The position numbers and the translations under genes are program-made. DNA of 64,000 bases, taken from the NCBI RefSeq assembly GCF_000150955.2, contig NC_011677.1, positions 310,001-374,000 of the forward strand. The letters are read 5' to 3'. The stretch comes from Phaeodactylum tricornutum CCAP 1055/1. Lineage: Eukaryota > Bacillariophyta > Bacillariophyceae > Surirellales > Neidiaceae. Under the pieces are notes generated by a model. The model saw only the letters and a program-made list of their open reading frames with translations. It was not told the origin of the DNA and ran no database searches. This document shows positions 22,111 to 31,950 of this stretch, one piece after another (position 1 is the first letter of the stretch; each line of letters opens with the position of its first letter).

Positions 22111-22914
22111 ATGAAATTTACTGCCCCGAACGTCGCCCTCTTCCTCCTCGCCGCCCTCCAGGCCACCGCAACCTCCGTCCATGCCACCCGCTTCTGCAAG
22201 GAGCATGGTGCCCTCATCCCCGTCACCGTGGTGAGCGCCACATCTCCCGACGCTGACGGCCTGAAGGACGGCTTCGAGGTCTTCCGCGACCTGCTGGGCG
22301 GGGAAAACAACGGGAACGGGGCGGCGCCCTCCGCGGAGGGTCACCGCCAGGTGAACTGGGACGCACCCATAGTGCCCTTCGACATGCCGGGCGACTTCTT
22401 CGCCACGACTGTGGACCGCGGCCTCAACCTCCGCTCCAAGCGCGACGAGTTCCGCGTCAGCAACCCCGACCCCAAAGACGGCCCCAAGGACGACCTGTTC
22501 GATTCCATCAGCCCCAGGGCCGCCAAGGACTTCCAGACCTTCTCCGCCTTTCGCCTTTTCACGGTGGCGGGCGGCGACAACGAATTCGTAGCGGAGTTCA
22601 CCGTGCCCGGAAGCCATAAAGAGGCCACCGTGGCGGGCTTTGGCGCTGTGCTGGTCGATGTTGACCTTAGCCACAAGACCACGCTGACGTTCTACGCCGA
22701 CAGCGGCTGCATCATCGCCCAGGAAGATGCCAAGGCCCTCAAAGACGGCCTCTCGTTTGTGGGCCTCGTCTCCCAATCGGAAAAGTTCCCCATTGCCAAG
22801 GTGGAGGTGGAGCTGGGCACCAAGGCGATCGACGACACCAGCCGCTTTCGCGGCTTTGCGGACTTCGTCGTCATGGACGACTTCTTGTACAGTGAGCCCC
22901 AGGAGCTCCACTAA
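22111..22914 (+). CDS. Secreted protein, copy B, bacterial exported-protein-like
   Basis: 267 residues, one exon, same signal peptide and domain order as copy A. Residues about 26-60 form a polar N-terminal piece after the signal; NWDAPIVPFDMPGDFF begins near residue 83; the Val/Phe-rich strands and the terminal VVMDDFLYSEP box follow. It keeps SRFRGFADF where copy A differs. Two cysteines (near residues 29 and 203) could form one disulphide. No membrane anchor, GPI signal or ER retention signal is visible at the C-terminus (QELH). Codons end mostly in C or G. The function is unknown. Confidence 0.85.
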   Translation: MKFTAPNVALFLLAALQATATSVHATRFCKEHGALIPVTVVSATSPDADGLKDGFEVFRDLLGGENNGNGAAPSAEGHRQVNWDAPIVPFDMPGDFFATTVDRGLNLRSKRDEFRVSNPDPKDGPKDDLFDSISPRAAKDFQTFSAFRLFTVAGGDNEFVAEFTVPGSHKEATVAGFGAVLVDVDLSHKTTLTFYADSGCIIAQEDAKALKDGLSFVGLVSQSEKFPIAKVEVELGTKAIDDTSRFRGFADFVVMDDFLYSEPQELH

Positions 22915-23117
22915 GTGTTCGATTGGCACTAGTCCAGGCGGCGCACGGTTGGCGCAGGGAAGTGAGCAGGAAATTTGCGCACTTATATATGCACAGTAGA
23001 AAATAAAAGCAAATGACTAATTGCGACACGTACGTGTACTAGTTTTCTTGTAGACAATTCCTCTTACGTACGGTCTGCGAAGCTGTGAAGGAAACCTGCA
23101 ACCAAAAGCCAGCCAAC

Positions 23118-23598
23118 AGGCGAAAATAAAAGTGAATGACTTATTGCGACATGCACAAACAATTGACCAAACTTGAGCATTGTCAGTTGCATAAGACTCT
23201 TCTTCATAAGGACAGTGCGCAATCGTCTCTTCAAATGCATCCATGTAATGAATTATGACATGAAAATTGTATTTGTTGCATGTTTATTGATAGTGAATGG
23301 TTCTGGAATGGCATACGGCATTTGTTATCAACATCACTTACAGTTATTTTTTTTACAAGATATCTGTGCACCTTATCTTGCTTGTGTATATTGTTTGTAA
23401 CCCTACGCGCACTTCTTAAAAAAATTTGGAACAACAGGATCTCCAATAGCTCACCTTATCCAAGAAGAAGAATAACCTGAAGGGCATGATAACAATTAAA
23501 CGGATACATTTGAAGAGGTGATTGCGCACTGTCCTCATGAAGAAGAGTCTTATGCAACTGACAATGCTCAAGTTTGGTTGATTGTTTGTGCATGTCGC
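23118..23598. repeat. Centre of the B/C palindrome with a short inverted pair
   Basis: Two arms of about 105-125 bp (about 23120-23245 and 23500-23610) are inverted copies with about 250 bp of A/T-rich unpaired DNA between. Read outward from the centre, both arms keep one frame that includes FEE.IAHCP and EEESYATDNAQVW and differ by a few substitutions. The peptide looks like a scrap of a mobile-element or host protein I cannot name. The unpaired centre shows nothing recognisable. Confidence 0.6.
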
Positions 23599-23704
23599 AA
23601 TTAGGCATTAGCTTTTATTTTCTACTGTGCTTTTAAGTGTGCAAATTTCCTGCTCACTTCCCTGCGCCAACCGTGCGCCGCCTGGACTAGTGCCAATTGA
23701 ACAC

Positions 23705-24508
23705 TTAGTGGAGCTCCTGGGGCTCACTGTACAAGAAGTCGTCCATGACGACAAAGTCCGCAAAGCCGCGAAAGCGGCTGGTGTCGTCAATGGCCTTATT
23801 GCCCAGCTCCACCTCCACCTTGGCAATGGGGAACTTTTCCGACTGGGAGACGAGGCCCACAAACGAGAGGCCGTCTTTGAGGGCCTTGGCATCTTCCTGG
23901 GCAATGATGCAGCCGCTGTCGGCGTAGAAGGTCAGCGTGGTCTTGTGGCTAAGGTCAACATCGACCAGCACAGCGCCAAAGCCCGCCACGGTGGCCTCTT
24001 TATGGCTTCCGGGCACGGTGAACTCCGCTACAAATTCGTTGTCGCCGCCCGCCACCGTGAAAAGGCGAAAGGCGGAGAAGGTCTGGAAGTCCTTGGCGGC
24101 CCTGGGGCTGATGGAATCAAACAGGTCGTCCTTGGGGCCGTCTTTGGGGTCGGGGTTGCTGACGCGGAACTCGTCGCGCTTGGAGCGGAGGTTGAGGCCG
24201 CGGTCCACAGTCGTGGCGAAGAAGTCGCCCGGCATGTCGAAGGGCACTATGGGTGCGTCCCAGTTCACCTGGCGGTGACCCTCCGCGGAGGGCGCCGCCC
24301 CGTTCCCGTTGTTTTCTCCGCCCAGCAGGTCGCGGAAGACCTCGAAGCCGTCCTTCAGGCCGTCAGCGTCGGGAGATGTGGCGCTCACCACGGTGACGGG
24401 GATGAGGGCACCATGCTCCTTGCAGAAGCGGGTGGCATGGACGGAGGTTGCGGTGGCCTGGAGGGCGGCGAGGAGGAAGAGGGCGACGTTCGGGGCAGTA
24501 AATTTCAT
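23705..24508 (-). CDS. Secreted protein, copy C, bacterial exported-protein-like
   Basis: 267 residues, one exon. It differs from copy B visibly only near residue 234 (GNKAIDDTS instead of GTKAIDDTS). The signal peptide, the NWDAPI box and the VVMDDFLYSEP box are intact, so all three copies look able to make protein. The gene faces away from copy B's direction: B and C are tail to tail, about 790 bp apart. Confidence 0.85.
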   Translation of the reverse strand: MKFTAPNVALFLLAALQATATSVHATRFCKEHGALIPVTVVSATSPDADGLKDGFEVFRDLLGGENNGNGAAPSAEGHRQVNWDAPIVPFDMPGDFFATTVDRGLNLRSKRDEFRVSNPDPKDGPKDDLFDSISPRAAKDFQTFSAFRLFTVAGGDNEFVAEFTVPGSHKEATVAGFGAVLVDVDLSHKTTLTFYADSGCIIAQEDAKALKDGLSFVGLVSQSEKFPIAKVEVELGNKAIDDTSRFRGFADFVVMDDFLYSEPQELH

Positions 24509-24677
24509 GATGTGAGGGATTGTGGTAGTATTGGTTGAGTTGGTTGGCAGGTTGCTGTTTGTTGTTGCTTGCTTTTTGGTTTTATGAGAGGTGTTGCATA
24601 TTCAACGAAAGGCGGGTCGAGCGGGAGCGGGAGCCAACAAGATTTGAAAGCGGAGCAAGCAAGCTTGCATGAACCAT

Positions 24678-25287
24678 TGCAAGTACTACACTTGCAAACG
24701 CGTCTTACATGAATTGTAGAACGATTGACAGTGAGCATCTTTTCGCGGAAAGAGAAGCAAGCGGGCGTGCACGCACCAATACAAGTAGTACACGTGCAAA
24801 CGCTTCGCAAAACGATTGACATTTTCGCTGTGCTGTCGAGCCTTTTGCTAAATTAACGGTATGAGGTTGTTTTGGCTTGTCTTTCATCTCCTGACCGTCA
24901 GTTTTGTATTCTTCGCTCACGACATGGCACTAGACCGGACATCAAGACCAACAGGATACATACGCGTTTGACTGTGATGCACAAACACGCGATTGCAAAA
25001 TCGAAACATACATCTTCTTCACTCAAGAGGCAAGCTGAGAAACGAATTATAGTTGACTGTACATATCTGGCATATTTGTATATCCTCTTTTGATTTTTCG
25101 ACTTGCATAAGTCCCTATCTTTTGGTTGGTCGGTTGCTTTTGTTAAACAAATAGATTACTTACAGTAGACTACACCTAAGCACCATTAAAAGTAGTACAC
25201 GTGCCAAGGCCTATTGTATTGACTACACATTTGGTACGGTAGACTACAGGTAAGCACCGGTACAAGTAGTACATTTGCAAACCCTTC
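24678..25287 (-). promoter_or_regulatory. Four dispersed motif copies upstream of secreted-protein gene C
   Basis: Motif copies at about 24678-24703, 24780-24806, 25190-25211 and 25261-25287; the second and third contain CACGTG. The first copy reads AAGTACTACACTTGCAAACG as in unit B, whereas unit A has one substitution there. Confidence 0.45.
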
Positions 25288-25425
25288 TTGTAATAATTGT
25301 CAAAACTGCTTCCGCACGGCGTTACTTTTAGATTTGTGACGTCATGTTCATGCTTGATTTTCAGTGCCGCACCGAAGCGAGCCCATCAAGCCATTGGTAC
25401 ACGACCCTGCGGAGCCTTTCTTTTC

Positions 25426-26150
25426 GCTCACCCTCCGACTCCGCCAAAGTCGTCGCCGTCAAAAGAACTTTCTCCGCGTACAAGGCCAAACGATATCTAC
25501 AGCGACCTGTATGGAACGCATTTCACCAGTACGGTCCATGGTTTCCTTCCTCCACCGTGACCAGGTCGAGCTAGACCTACGGTAGACAGTTTTGTGTTCA
25601 GCTTGAGGGGATGTGTATCCTGCGATACATCGCCCAGTGCAAGAAAATACGGAACGCATAATCCTTTGGGAACAATGCTTCCAGCCCGAAGAGCAACTTA
25701 TTTGAGGATGTATCCGTGACGAGTCCGACTGTTGATATTTCGGATATGCTCCATGGATCTCTGTCAGGAAAGGCGGTTGGTCCGGAAATTAGCAAGAAAT
25801 TGACAAGTGAAAGGGAAACTTATCCTTCCGACGAAGACGGCATTGAGGGGAAGGAACAAGCTCTTTCGCCTCTCGCGTATGATGTGATTGGATGCATACC
25901 CAACACTGTTTTGAAACTTCCAATTGCATCAGGCGGACCTTACGATGCAAATGTGGAGGCGCGTGTCGGGTCTATCAAATTTGGGGCTGACGGCTGGATG
26001 GTCTGGAAGGATTTGGAGATGTTATTTATGTTTAGGAGAATGTGTTTTTGTTTAGTTACATAGTCCGTATTCCGGGAAAGTAGGTTTAATAATGTGAATC
26101 ACTCGACGTTCAAGTACAAATATTATTTTTTGGCAGCTTTTGCGTTAATA
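25426..26150 (+). pseudogene. Decayed 3' part of the DUF6824 gene
   Basis: Matches the last exon of the gene at 153-2309. It opens with SPSKELSPRTRPNDIYSDLYG-like sequence against STELSPRARPNDFYSDLYG in the intact gene, ends early at a stop at 25558-25560, and picks up again in a shifted frame from about 25716 (TSPTVDISDMLHGSLSGK, LKLPIASGGPYDANVEA). The DUF6824 domain and first two exons are absent. The 3' flank (26152-26335) also matches that of the intact gene. Unit C cuts into its 5' side. Confidence 0.85.
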
Positions 26151-26335
26151 GATGATAAGACAAATAGATGGAATGCGTTTACCGGCCTGCATCAAAAGGG
26201 ATCGTAAGACGAAGAGTAGCTGGAGTATTCATTGGTCCATCAGGGCTAGTGCAACCATGCTTACTTAGCATCCCTCTACCTAACAGGCTTTGAGCAGCAA
26301 CCGTGTTGTTTGGAATACGCACTGCGGGAGACGAG

Positions 26336-26422
26336 GTCTCTACATTCGGCGTGTCAGCTATATTCACAGTCAGCCTTGGCAAGCAGCCAGACTAATGTTG
26401 TCAAACGTCCTCATGCTGTCTC
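26336..26422. other. Short spacer before the CSN6 3' end
   Basis: No feature recognised between the end of the matched DUF6824 flank and the CSN6 stop codon. In the left copy of this segment the solo LTR at 2677-3176 occupies the equivalent place. Confidence 0.4.
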
Positions 26423-27484
26423 TTACGCTGCGAAGCGACGGGCGGAATGGGATCCGATGGGACGACCACCGGGTACCCCAGAGTTGGCTTCGGCCAGGAC
26501 TCGGACCTTGTCGGTAAAGATCTGCACGGCGTGTACCGTTTGCGCCAAAATGGCCAGCTGCTGCAGTCCCTTCTCCAGAGCCAACCCCCGGGGAGGACGA
26601 GTTGCCGCCACGGGTCCAAGGTGCCACACTAGACTTTGCACTTTCCGTAACAAAGCCGGATTGTGCGGGAGCGTGCCATTAACGGTATCTTCCAAGAACT
26701 GAACGAGAACGTCGACGCGATGCTGAATATTCTCCACAGACTGTTGCGTTTGTTTGGTCTGCTGTACATATCGACTATCCGTAGGATGTTTCGTCTTTTC
26801 ACGAACGACGCGTTCGACGGCAATCTTTTCGGCGTCCGAGGTTGTGAGTGTCCAGGCGGGAATGGCTACCAGCGCCGAACCACCGTGAACCTGATACAAA
26901 GTCAAGGGCAGCTCGTCCTGGTCGACTTCATCGTTCGCGTTTGCCGCAGTAATCGCGTCCGAGCGAGGCACTTGCAAAAGACCAAAGACAAAATTCCGCC
27001 TTTGGTAGTGTTCCGCGAGCTGCTTCGTCAAGACGAGATCGCGTTCGAGTGGTTCAGAATCGTCCGACGTCACGCGGTACCAACCCAGCACTCGATGTTG
27101 CGGAAAGACGGCTTGATGCAAACCAATGAGAGTGGTGGCGGATTCCGAAGCGTCGACCGGAACGTCGTCGGCGTCTTTGATCTGCCAGTGATGGTCATGG
27201 TCCGTTCCGAAGAGCAAACCAACGACGGGGGAATCCGGAGTGAGCGGAGACCCACCACAGGTAATACGTGTATACTGATCCGACATGTTCACAATCGCCA
27301 ACTAATAGTACAATATGCACAAAGAACATTGTATGTGAGAAAGCGTGTGATTGCTGCATCGTATCGAGTTCACGGGCGATAACAAGACACACACACGCGC
27401 AAACACGCACATACACACACGTACCGGGTGCACGGAAGTCCGACGTTCTTCCTCGTGCGGAGAATCTACATCCATCGGAGCCAT
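26423..27484 (-). CDS. CSN6: COP9 signalosome subunit 6 (CSN6), two exons
   Basis: Model complement(join(26423..27301, 27425..27484)), 312 residues, close to the roughly 320 usual for the family. The short first exon encodes MAPMDVDSPHEEERRTSVHP, an acidic leader; donor GTACGTG and acceptor ATTAG keep phase 0. Residues about 35-165 are an MPN domain (VVGLLFGTD, VLGWYRV). CSN6 lacks the metal-binding residues of CSN5 and serves as its structural partner in the complex that removes NEDD8 from cullins. The helical C-terminus (EKIAVERVVREK.., HRVDVLVQFLED, GLQQLAILAQTVHA) fits CSN6 better than the related Rpn8 or eIF3f. If the intron is not used, translation could start at the ATG at 27286. A 3' fragment is duplicated at 3178-3345. 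Confidence 0.8.
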
Positions 27485-28188
27485 ACTGGAACTCCAAGCG
27501 CCACACGAATAGGGACACTTTCACCGTTCGCTATCGAAGTGGAATGCCGGTGTTCATCGAACCCTCCCGAAGAAGCATCATCGGCTTGCACTGCGAGTCC
27601 CCGAGTCTTCCCCACAGTACCGGAACTAACCCTATACGGTTTGGCGATTGTTGGGGTCAATTGTGGTAGGTGTCTGAAGAATAGGGGTTTGGGATACAAT
27701 TAGGATTTGTGACACGAATCGACAGTAAGGCAGCTTCATGATTGGGGCATTCGTATCGGCGCACGCGCTTCGCTGTCTCGAAACGAACATAATCGTAAGC
27801 TAGTTCGCAGCCACTGTGCCAGCGATCGCGACGAACACCTGCCGTCACCCCTCTCAACCGGGACGCCCCTCATCGAATACCTAACAAATAGTTAGCAGAC
27901 ACGCACCCTTGCACACGCGCACACTAACGCATTCGCCAACGTAGTTTCATTCAGTCTTCCTACTCTCAGTCAGCGCACCCCTGATTCCCCACCGTTGCGG
28001 AACCAAAGTCGGTGGTGTGGAGGCAAGGTGTTCGCATGTTTCGGAAAGGTTAAACCCGTAGCCTAGTCTAGCTAGCACCATTGCAGAGACCAAAGAGTCC
28101 TTCCCGTTTCGCGAAACCGGTGAATCAGTGCCGGTCGTGTTGAACCCCCGTCCTCATCAGTCGTAGAAGTCCTGACGCGCATTCCATC
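27485..28188. promoter_or_regulatory. Divergent intergenic region between CSN6 and the DHHC gene
   Basis: About 700 bp between two divergent start codons. It should hold both promoters. I see no clear box; a CA-rich run (ACACGCGCACAC around 27905-27930) stands out. Short open frames on both strands have no recognisable content. Confidence 0.4.
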
Positions 28189-29643
28189 ATGGCGGGACGC
28201 AACGACGTGTGCGGCTTAGTGGGGACTTCGTTCACCGCCAAACGGTGGCTCTCTTTGGACATTTGCGGCTTCTTAGGCATCACACTTAGTTGGGGTGTGC
28301 ACGCTTACGCCTTGTACGTTCTGGGAGCGTACACGATCGAAAACTCGCTGGCTTCGACCGTGGTCTTCTTTTCCCTCTATATTCCCATTGCTCTACTGGC
28401 CTTGAGTAGTTTGTACATGGCCTGGACGACAGATCCCGGCGCCGTTCCTCTGGGAGCACGGCCCTTGACCATTGTACGGAGGGCCAACAGTGGAGCCCTC
28501 TCCACGGCACGGAGCCAGGCCCGCGGCACCCGACGCTGTCCCAAGTGTCACGATAACTACAAACCCCCACGTGCACACCACGACAGTGTCACGGGACGCT
28601 GTGTCGTCAAGTTTGATCATTTTTGTCCCTGGGTACGTATGCGTGTGTGGCAGCGTTCCGTGTCGATGCTTATGCGTGCAGGCATGCGTATGTGTGTAGG
28701 GACACACGTAGATAAGGTTGATTTTCCACCTTCGTCTCACAAAATTCGTTCCGCTACTTACCACTCTTGCAAATTTCTATAGGTCGGCAACGCGGTAGGT
28801 GCCATGAATCACAAATACTTCTGTCTTTTTCTACTCTACACTTGCTTGGCCTGCTTGACCTCCCTGCTCCTGCTGCTACTACGCGTCATACACTGTGGTT
28901 ACGTCAGGGTCATTGAAGAGCACGAAGGCGGTGGCGCCAGCAGCAGCACCGGCCAAACCTCCTCACACGAGGAGGCACTCCCAGCGGAACCCGAAAAATT
29001 CTTTCGACCACTGCACCGATTTTTGGACGAAGACAACGACACGGAATTCCTCTTTGCCGAATGCAACGACTTTTACTCCAGTCACTGGGTGTTAGGCCTC
29101 GTCATTGTGTCGCTCGTCTTTCTAGTCTTTACCTGCAGTATGGGCTGCGAACAGATGGAAGCTATCGAAACGGGACAGAGCAAGATTGCCCGCATGAAAA
29201 TGCGCGTTGGTCAAACGGGCACGGAATTTTCCCGCGTCACGGAAGGCTTCAACGAAATGTTCGGGGGTTCGTCGCCCAGAGTGGCGTGGCACTGGTTCAA
29301 TCCGTGGCAAGGCGTGCGCTATCCCCGCGGCATGGAGAAGGTCGTCCTCGGGTATGACTGGGATGTCACCTTCACCGCAACGCCCTACCAAGAGGACGCG
29401 GTCGCTAGCGTGGAGTTGCAGGGCATGGAAGGGGGCCGAGAAGTACAAGCCGAGGCTGCGCACGTAACCCCTCCCGACACGGCCCCGCCCATTCCTTCTA
29501 CGGTGGTCACGCAAGACGTGGAAATGGTACGACATACTTCCGATATTTCGGTCCAAAGTAATGACGAGAACAACAGCGGCCGGGAACGAATTAGTCGACG
29601 AAAACCTAGTCCAGTTGCCTACGACAAACATACCATTGTATGA
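28189..29643 (+). CDS. DHHC-type protein S-acyltransferase, two exons
   Basis: Model join(28189..28632, 28783..29643), 434 residues; donor GTACGT follows DHFCPW and the next exon continues VGNAVGAMNHKYF, the usual sequence after the active site. The enzyme transfers palmitate to protein cysteines at Golgi, vacuole or plasma membranes. Membrane segments lie at about 28-50, 58-80, 158-180 and 245-270. The cysteine-rich domain keeps CPKC and the catalytic Cys, but the signature reads DHFC instead of DHHC, and HHDSVTGRC replaces the usual HHCSxCxRC, losing two zinc ligands. DHFC and DHYC variants with activity are known. The C-terminal 150 residues are polar and probably cytosolic. Confidence 0.85.
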
Positions 29644-29845
29644 TGCAAGCAATTTTGACGCGTCCGATTAGTGGTCGGCGTCGCCCTTACATATTTGTCT
29701 GTAATACGTTGTGCAAAAAGTTTTAGGAACAAATTAATATCTGATGCATTAGGTGTCGCTTACTGTTACTTCTGCGCTCTAGACAACGCCACCTAGCTAG
29801 CGCAGGACTTGGGAATTTCGCATGCACTTGCTACCGACTGTATTC

Positions 29846-31950
29846 TTACGCGGAATCCTCCGCCAGTACAGCTTCCGTAATGCTACTGTTCGGGCTCAAA
29901 GGACCCAATTCGTTGACCACATCTTCCTCGTCGTGGTTTTCTTCCTCCTTCGCTTCAGCCACCCCGTCGACAAGTTTGGCCGATCGATTCTGGCTTGCGT
30001 TGCGGCTCCCCGACATGTCCTTGGAATCTCGATGGGGATAAGCCAGGGCGTAGAGCAAGTCCAAATGCTTGGAACTGTGCTGCGACAATTGTCCCGGAGG
30101 AGGCAGCGACCGTATGACGCTTTCGCGCGTGCGACGCTGGGCGGTCCGCGTGACTACACCAGTGGTGCCGTCCGTAATACGCACGTCGCCGTCGCTGCTA
30201 CCAATCGAACGGTCGTCGATGGCGCCGTCTTCTTCCAAATTATTGCTGCTGCCGTTGCCGGAACGGCGGACGGCCCGCAGCAAACGGCGATTCCACTTAT
30301 TGACCACCTTCATGGAGATCATCGAACGCCCCAGACGAAACTGTACGGCCTGGGATGGGGACAGTTCCAAGGGCTTCCGTAAATAAAGATAGGAGCCGTT
30401 GGACGAGCCGCCATCCGTAAAGATGAATTCCCCATTCTTAAAGCGAATAGAGGCGTGGCGAGCAGAGACCGTGCGATAATCCAAGACCATGTCGGATCCA
30501 GAAGAGCGCCCCAAAAGTAGCGGGCGTGTAGCGTTTTTGCCATCGGGCTTCATCAGGGTGCTAAAGGATAGCTGGAATCGCGTGTTGAAAAGCCGCTGGG
30601 CCATTTCGTGCTTGGTGGCCACCAGCAGCGAAACGTATGGAGGCTCCAAGGAGGACTTGAATAGCTTAAGGTGACGTCCATCCTTGAGCTTAAAATCGGA
30701 CTTGAAGGTACTTTTGCAGACGGAACAGGTGGCGTCGACAGACGAGAGGAAGCAGATCTGGTTGTCGGCTTCCGCCGTATGCCACTTGCGGAGACAATCC
30801 ACATGGACGTACTTGGTATCTCCGCTACATTTACAGGGAGTGATCATTGGGTTTTCTTCGGAATCTTCTTCATCGAAGCACATGTAGCAGACGGGGCTGT
30901 CGCCGGCAATTTCCTGCGGGTGCGCACGGGGCTTGGTAATGATACCGGGCTCCCGTTCGCCGTCAATGGAGTCATCGGAATTTTCTGCCGCAAAAATAAA
31001 CAGCAACGCACAGTACAAGTGAGCGGACCATTGCGCATTGTACCAAACCACATAGTATACACATTTGACACCAACAATAACGTACCACCATCGGTTTCGG
31101 CCAAATCCAAGAATCCGCCGTTGGAGTTGGTGGTATCCTTCATAATCTTCTGAATCCTCTCTTCGGACAATACCTTGTTTTCCACCCCGTCGTGAGTTTC
31201 AATAACGACGACACCGACACTGCCAACACGGAGAAAGTCTCCGACCTGCAGCACGTGCGAGGCGGCGGGATGCTTGCGATCTCCGAGCAAGCGGCAGGTT
31301 CCGGAATGCCGGGAAAATGCCTCGGGTGCGGGCACCACCCAAAAGTTCTTGCCGTGCGTGGTAACGAGCAACTGACAAGCGCGAGAGTCACTCAGTTCGT
31401 ACCGCGAGAGTTTCCGTCCAATCTGCGCGGCGTAGGCGTGTCCCAAGTCCACGCCCGACCTCGTCTTGTTGTTGCCTTGAATAATGACTCCTTCCGGTTT
31501 GACGTTAAAGGTGGTGAACTTTTTCTTTCCCAACTGCGAGTTGTTGCAGGGATAGACGCGGACTTCGACCTGCGTATCGAGACGAGCGTTGACGTCCGCC
31601 GCGGGGTTGATACACCGCACCGGGAGCGGAGGTTCCGCGCTATCCCGCACCGGAGCTCGTCCCCGGGGTGTCGTTGTGCCCGACGACGAGACCGCCCGCG
31701 AGTTCGACAAGGCTTCGGTCGCGTTTATCAACTGCGTACGCGAATTTGTCGTTGGCAAGGATGCCGTCGAACGAGGGGTGGAAGCGGCGAGCGGTGAAGT
31801 CGCTCGGCGACTCGGGGGAGCGGCAAGGTTCGCTAGAGTTTCCAAATCGGGATTGCTTATGGAACTACCGGCGCGATCGACCGCCGCTTCGTCCGTTGCG
31901 ACCGGTGCAGTGGACAACGGTTCCGTGTTCGTAGGCTTTCCCCTGATCAT
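29846..31950 (-). CDS. RINGv (RING-CH) plus FHA domain protein, two exons
   Basis: Model complement(join(29846..30984, 31086..31950)), 667 residues; the 101-nt intron splits a Glu codon. A disordered Ser/Thr/Pro-rich start is followed by a possible degenerate FHA-like region (about 130-270, ending LQVGDFLRVGSVGVVVIE). A RING-CH zinc finger lies at about 320-385: CYMC, CKCSG, HVDCLRKW and CSVC. A C-terminal FHA domain spans about 435-510 with LLLGRSSGSD, SARHASI and DGGSSNGS. RING-CH domains are E3 ubiquitin ligase modules and FHA binds phosphothreonine, so a ligase reading phosphorylated targets is inferred. Unlike MARCH ligases it has no membrane segment. Start chosen at the first ATG in frame. 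Its end lies 203 bp from the DHHC gene, convergent. Confidence 0.82.

Larger units (their letters stand above)
21231..23117 (+). repeat. Repeat unit B (secreted-protein unit, inverted relative to A and C)
   Basis: Reverse complement of unit A over 5008-6879. Its left end abuts the old CoDi element at 21231, where similarity to A and C stops after GATGAGCTCGCTTCGG. Its right end passes into a 125-bp stretch (to about 23245) that is again inverted at 23500-23610 beside unit C. Units B and C therefore form a palindrome of about 4.2 kb with a roughly 250-bp unpaired centre. Confidence 0.9.
23599..25425 (-). repeat. Repeat unit C (secreted-protein unit, same orientation as A)
   Basis: Direct repeat of about 5099-6914. 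Its right end at about 25425 passes straight into the decayed DUF6824 gene copy, whereas unit A continues into unrelated DNA. It shares 35 bp more with A at this end than B does, so C and A share a longer history or have converted each other. Confidence 0.9.

Noticed and set aside
26663-27382. 239-codon plus-strand frame opposite CSN6
   Set aside because: Shadow of the CSN6 coding strand; no motif of its own.
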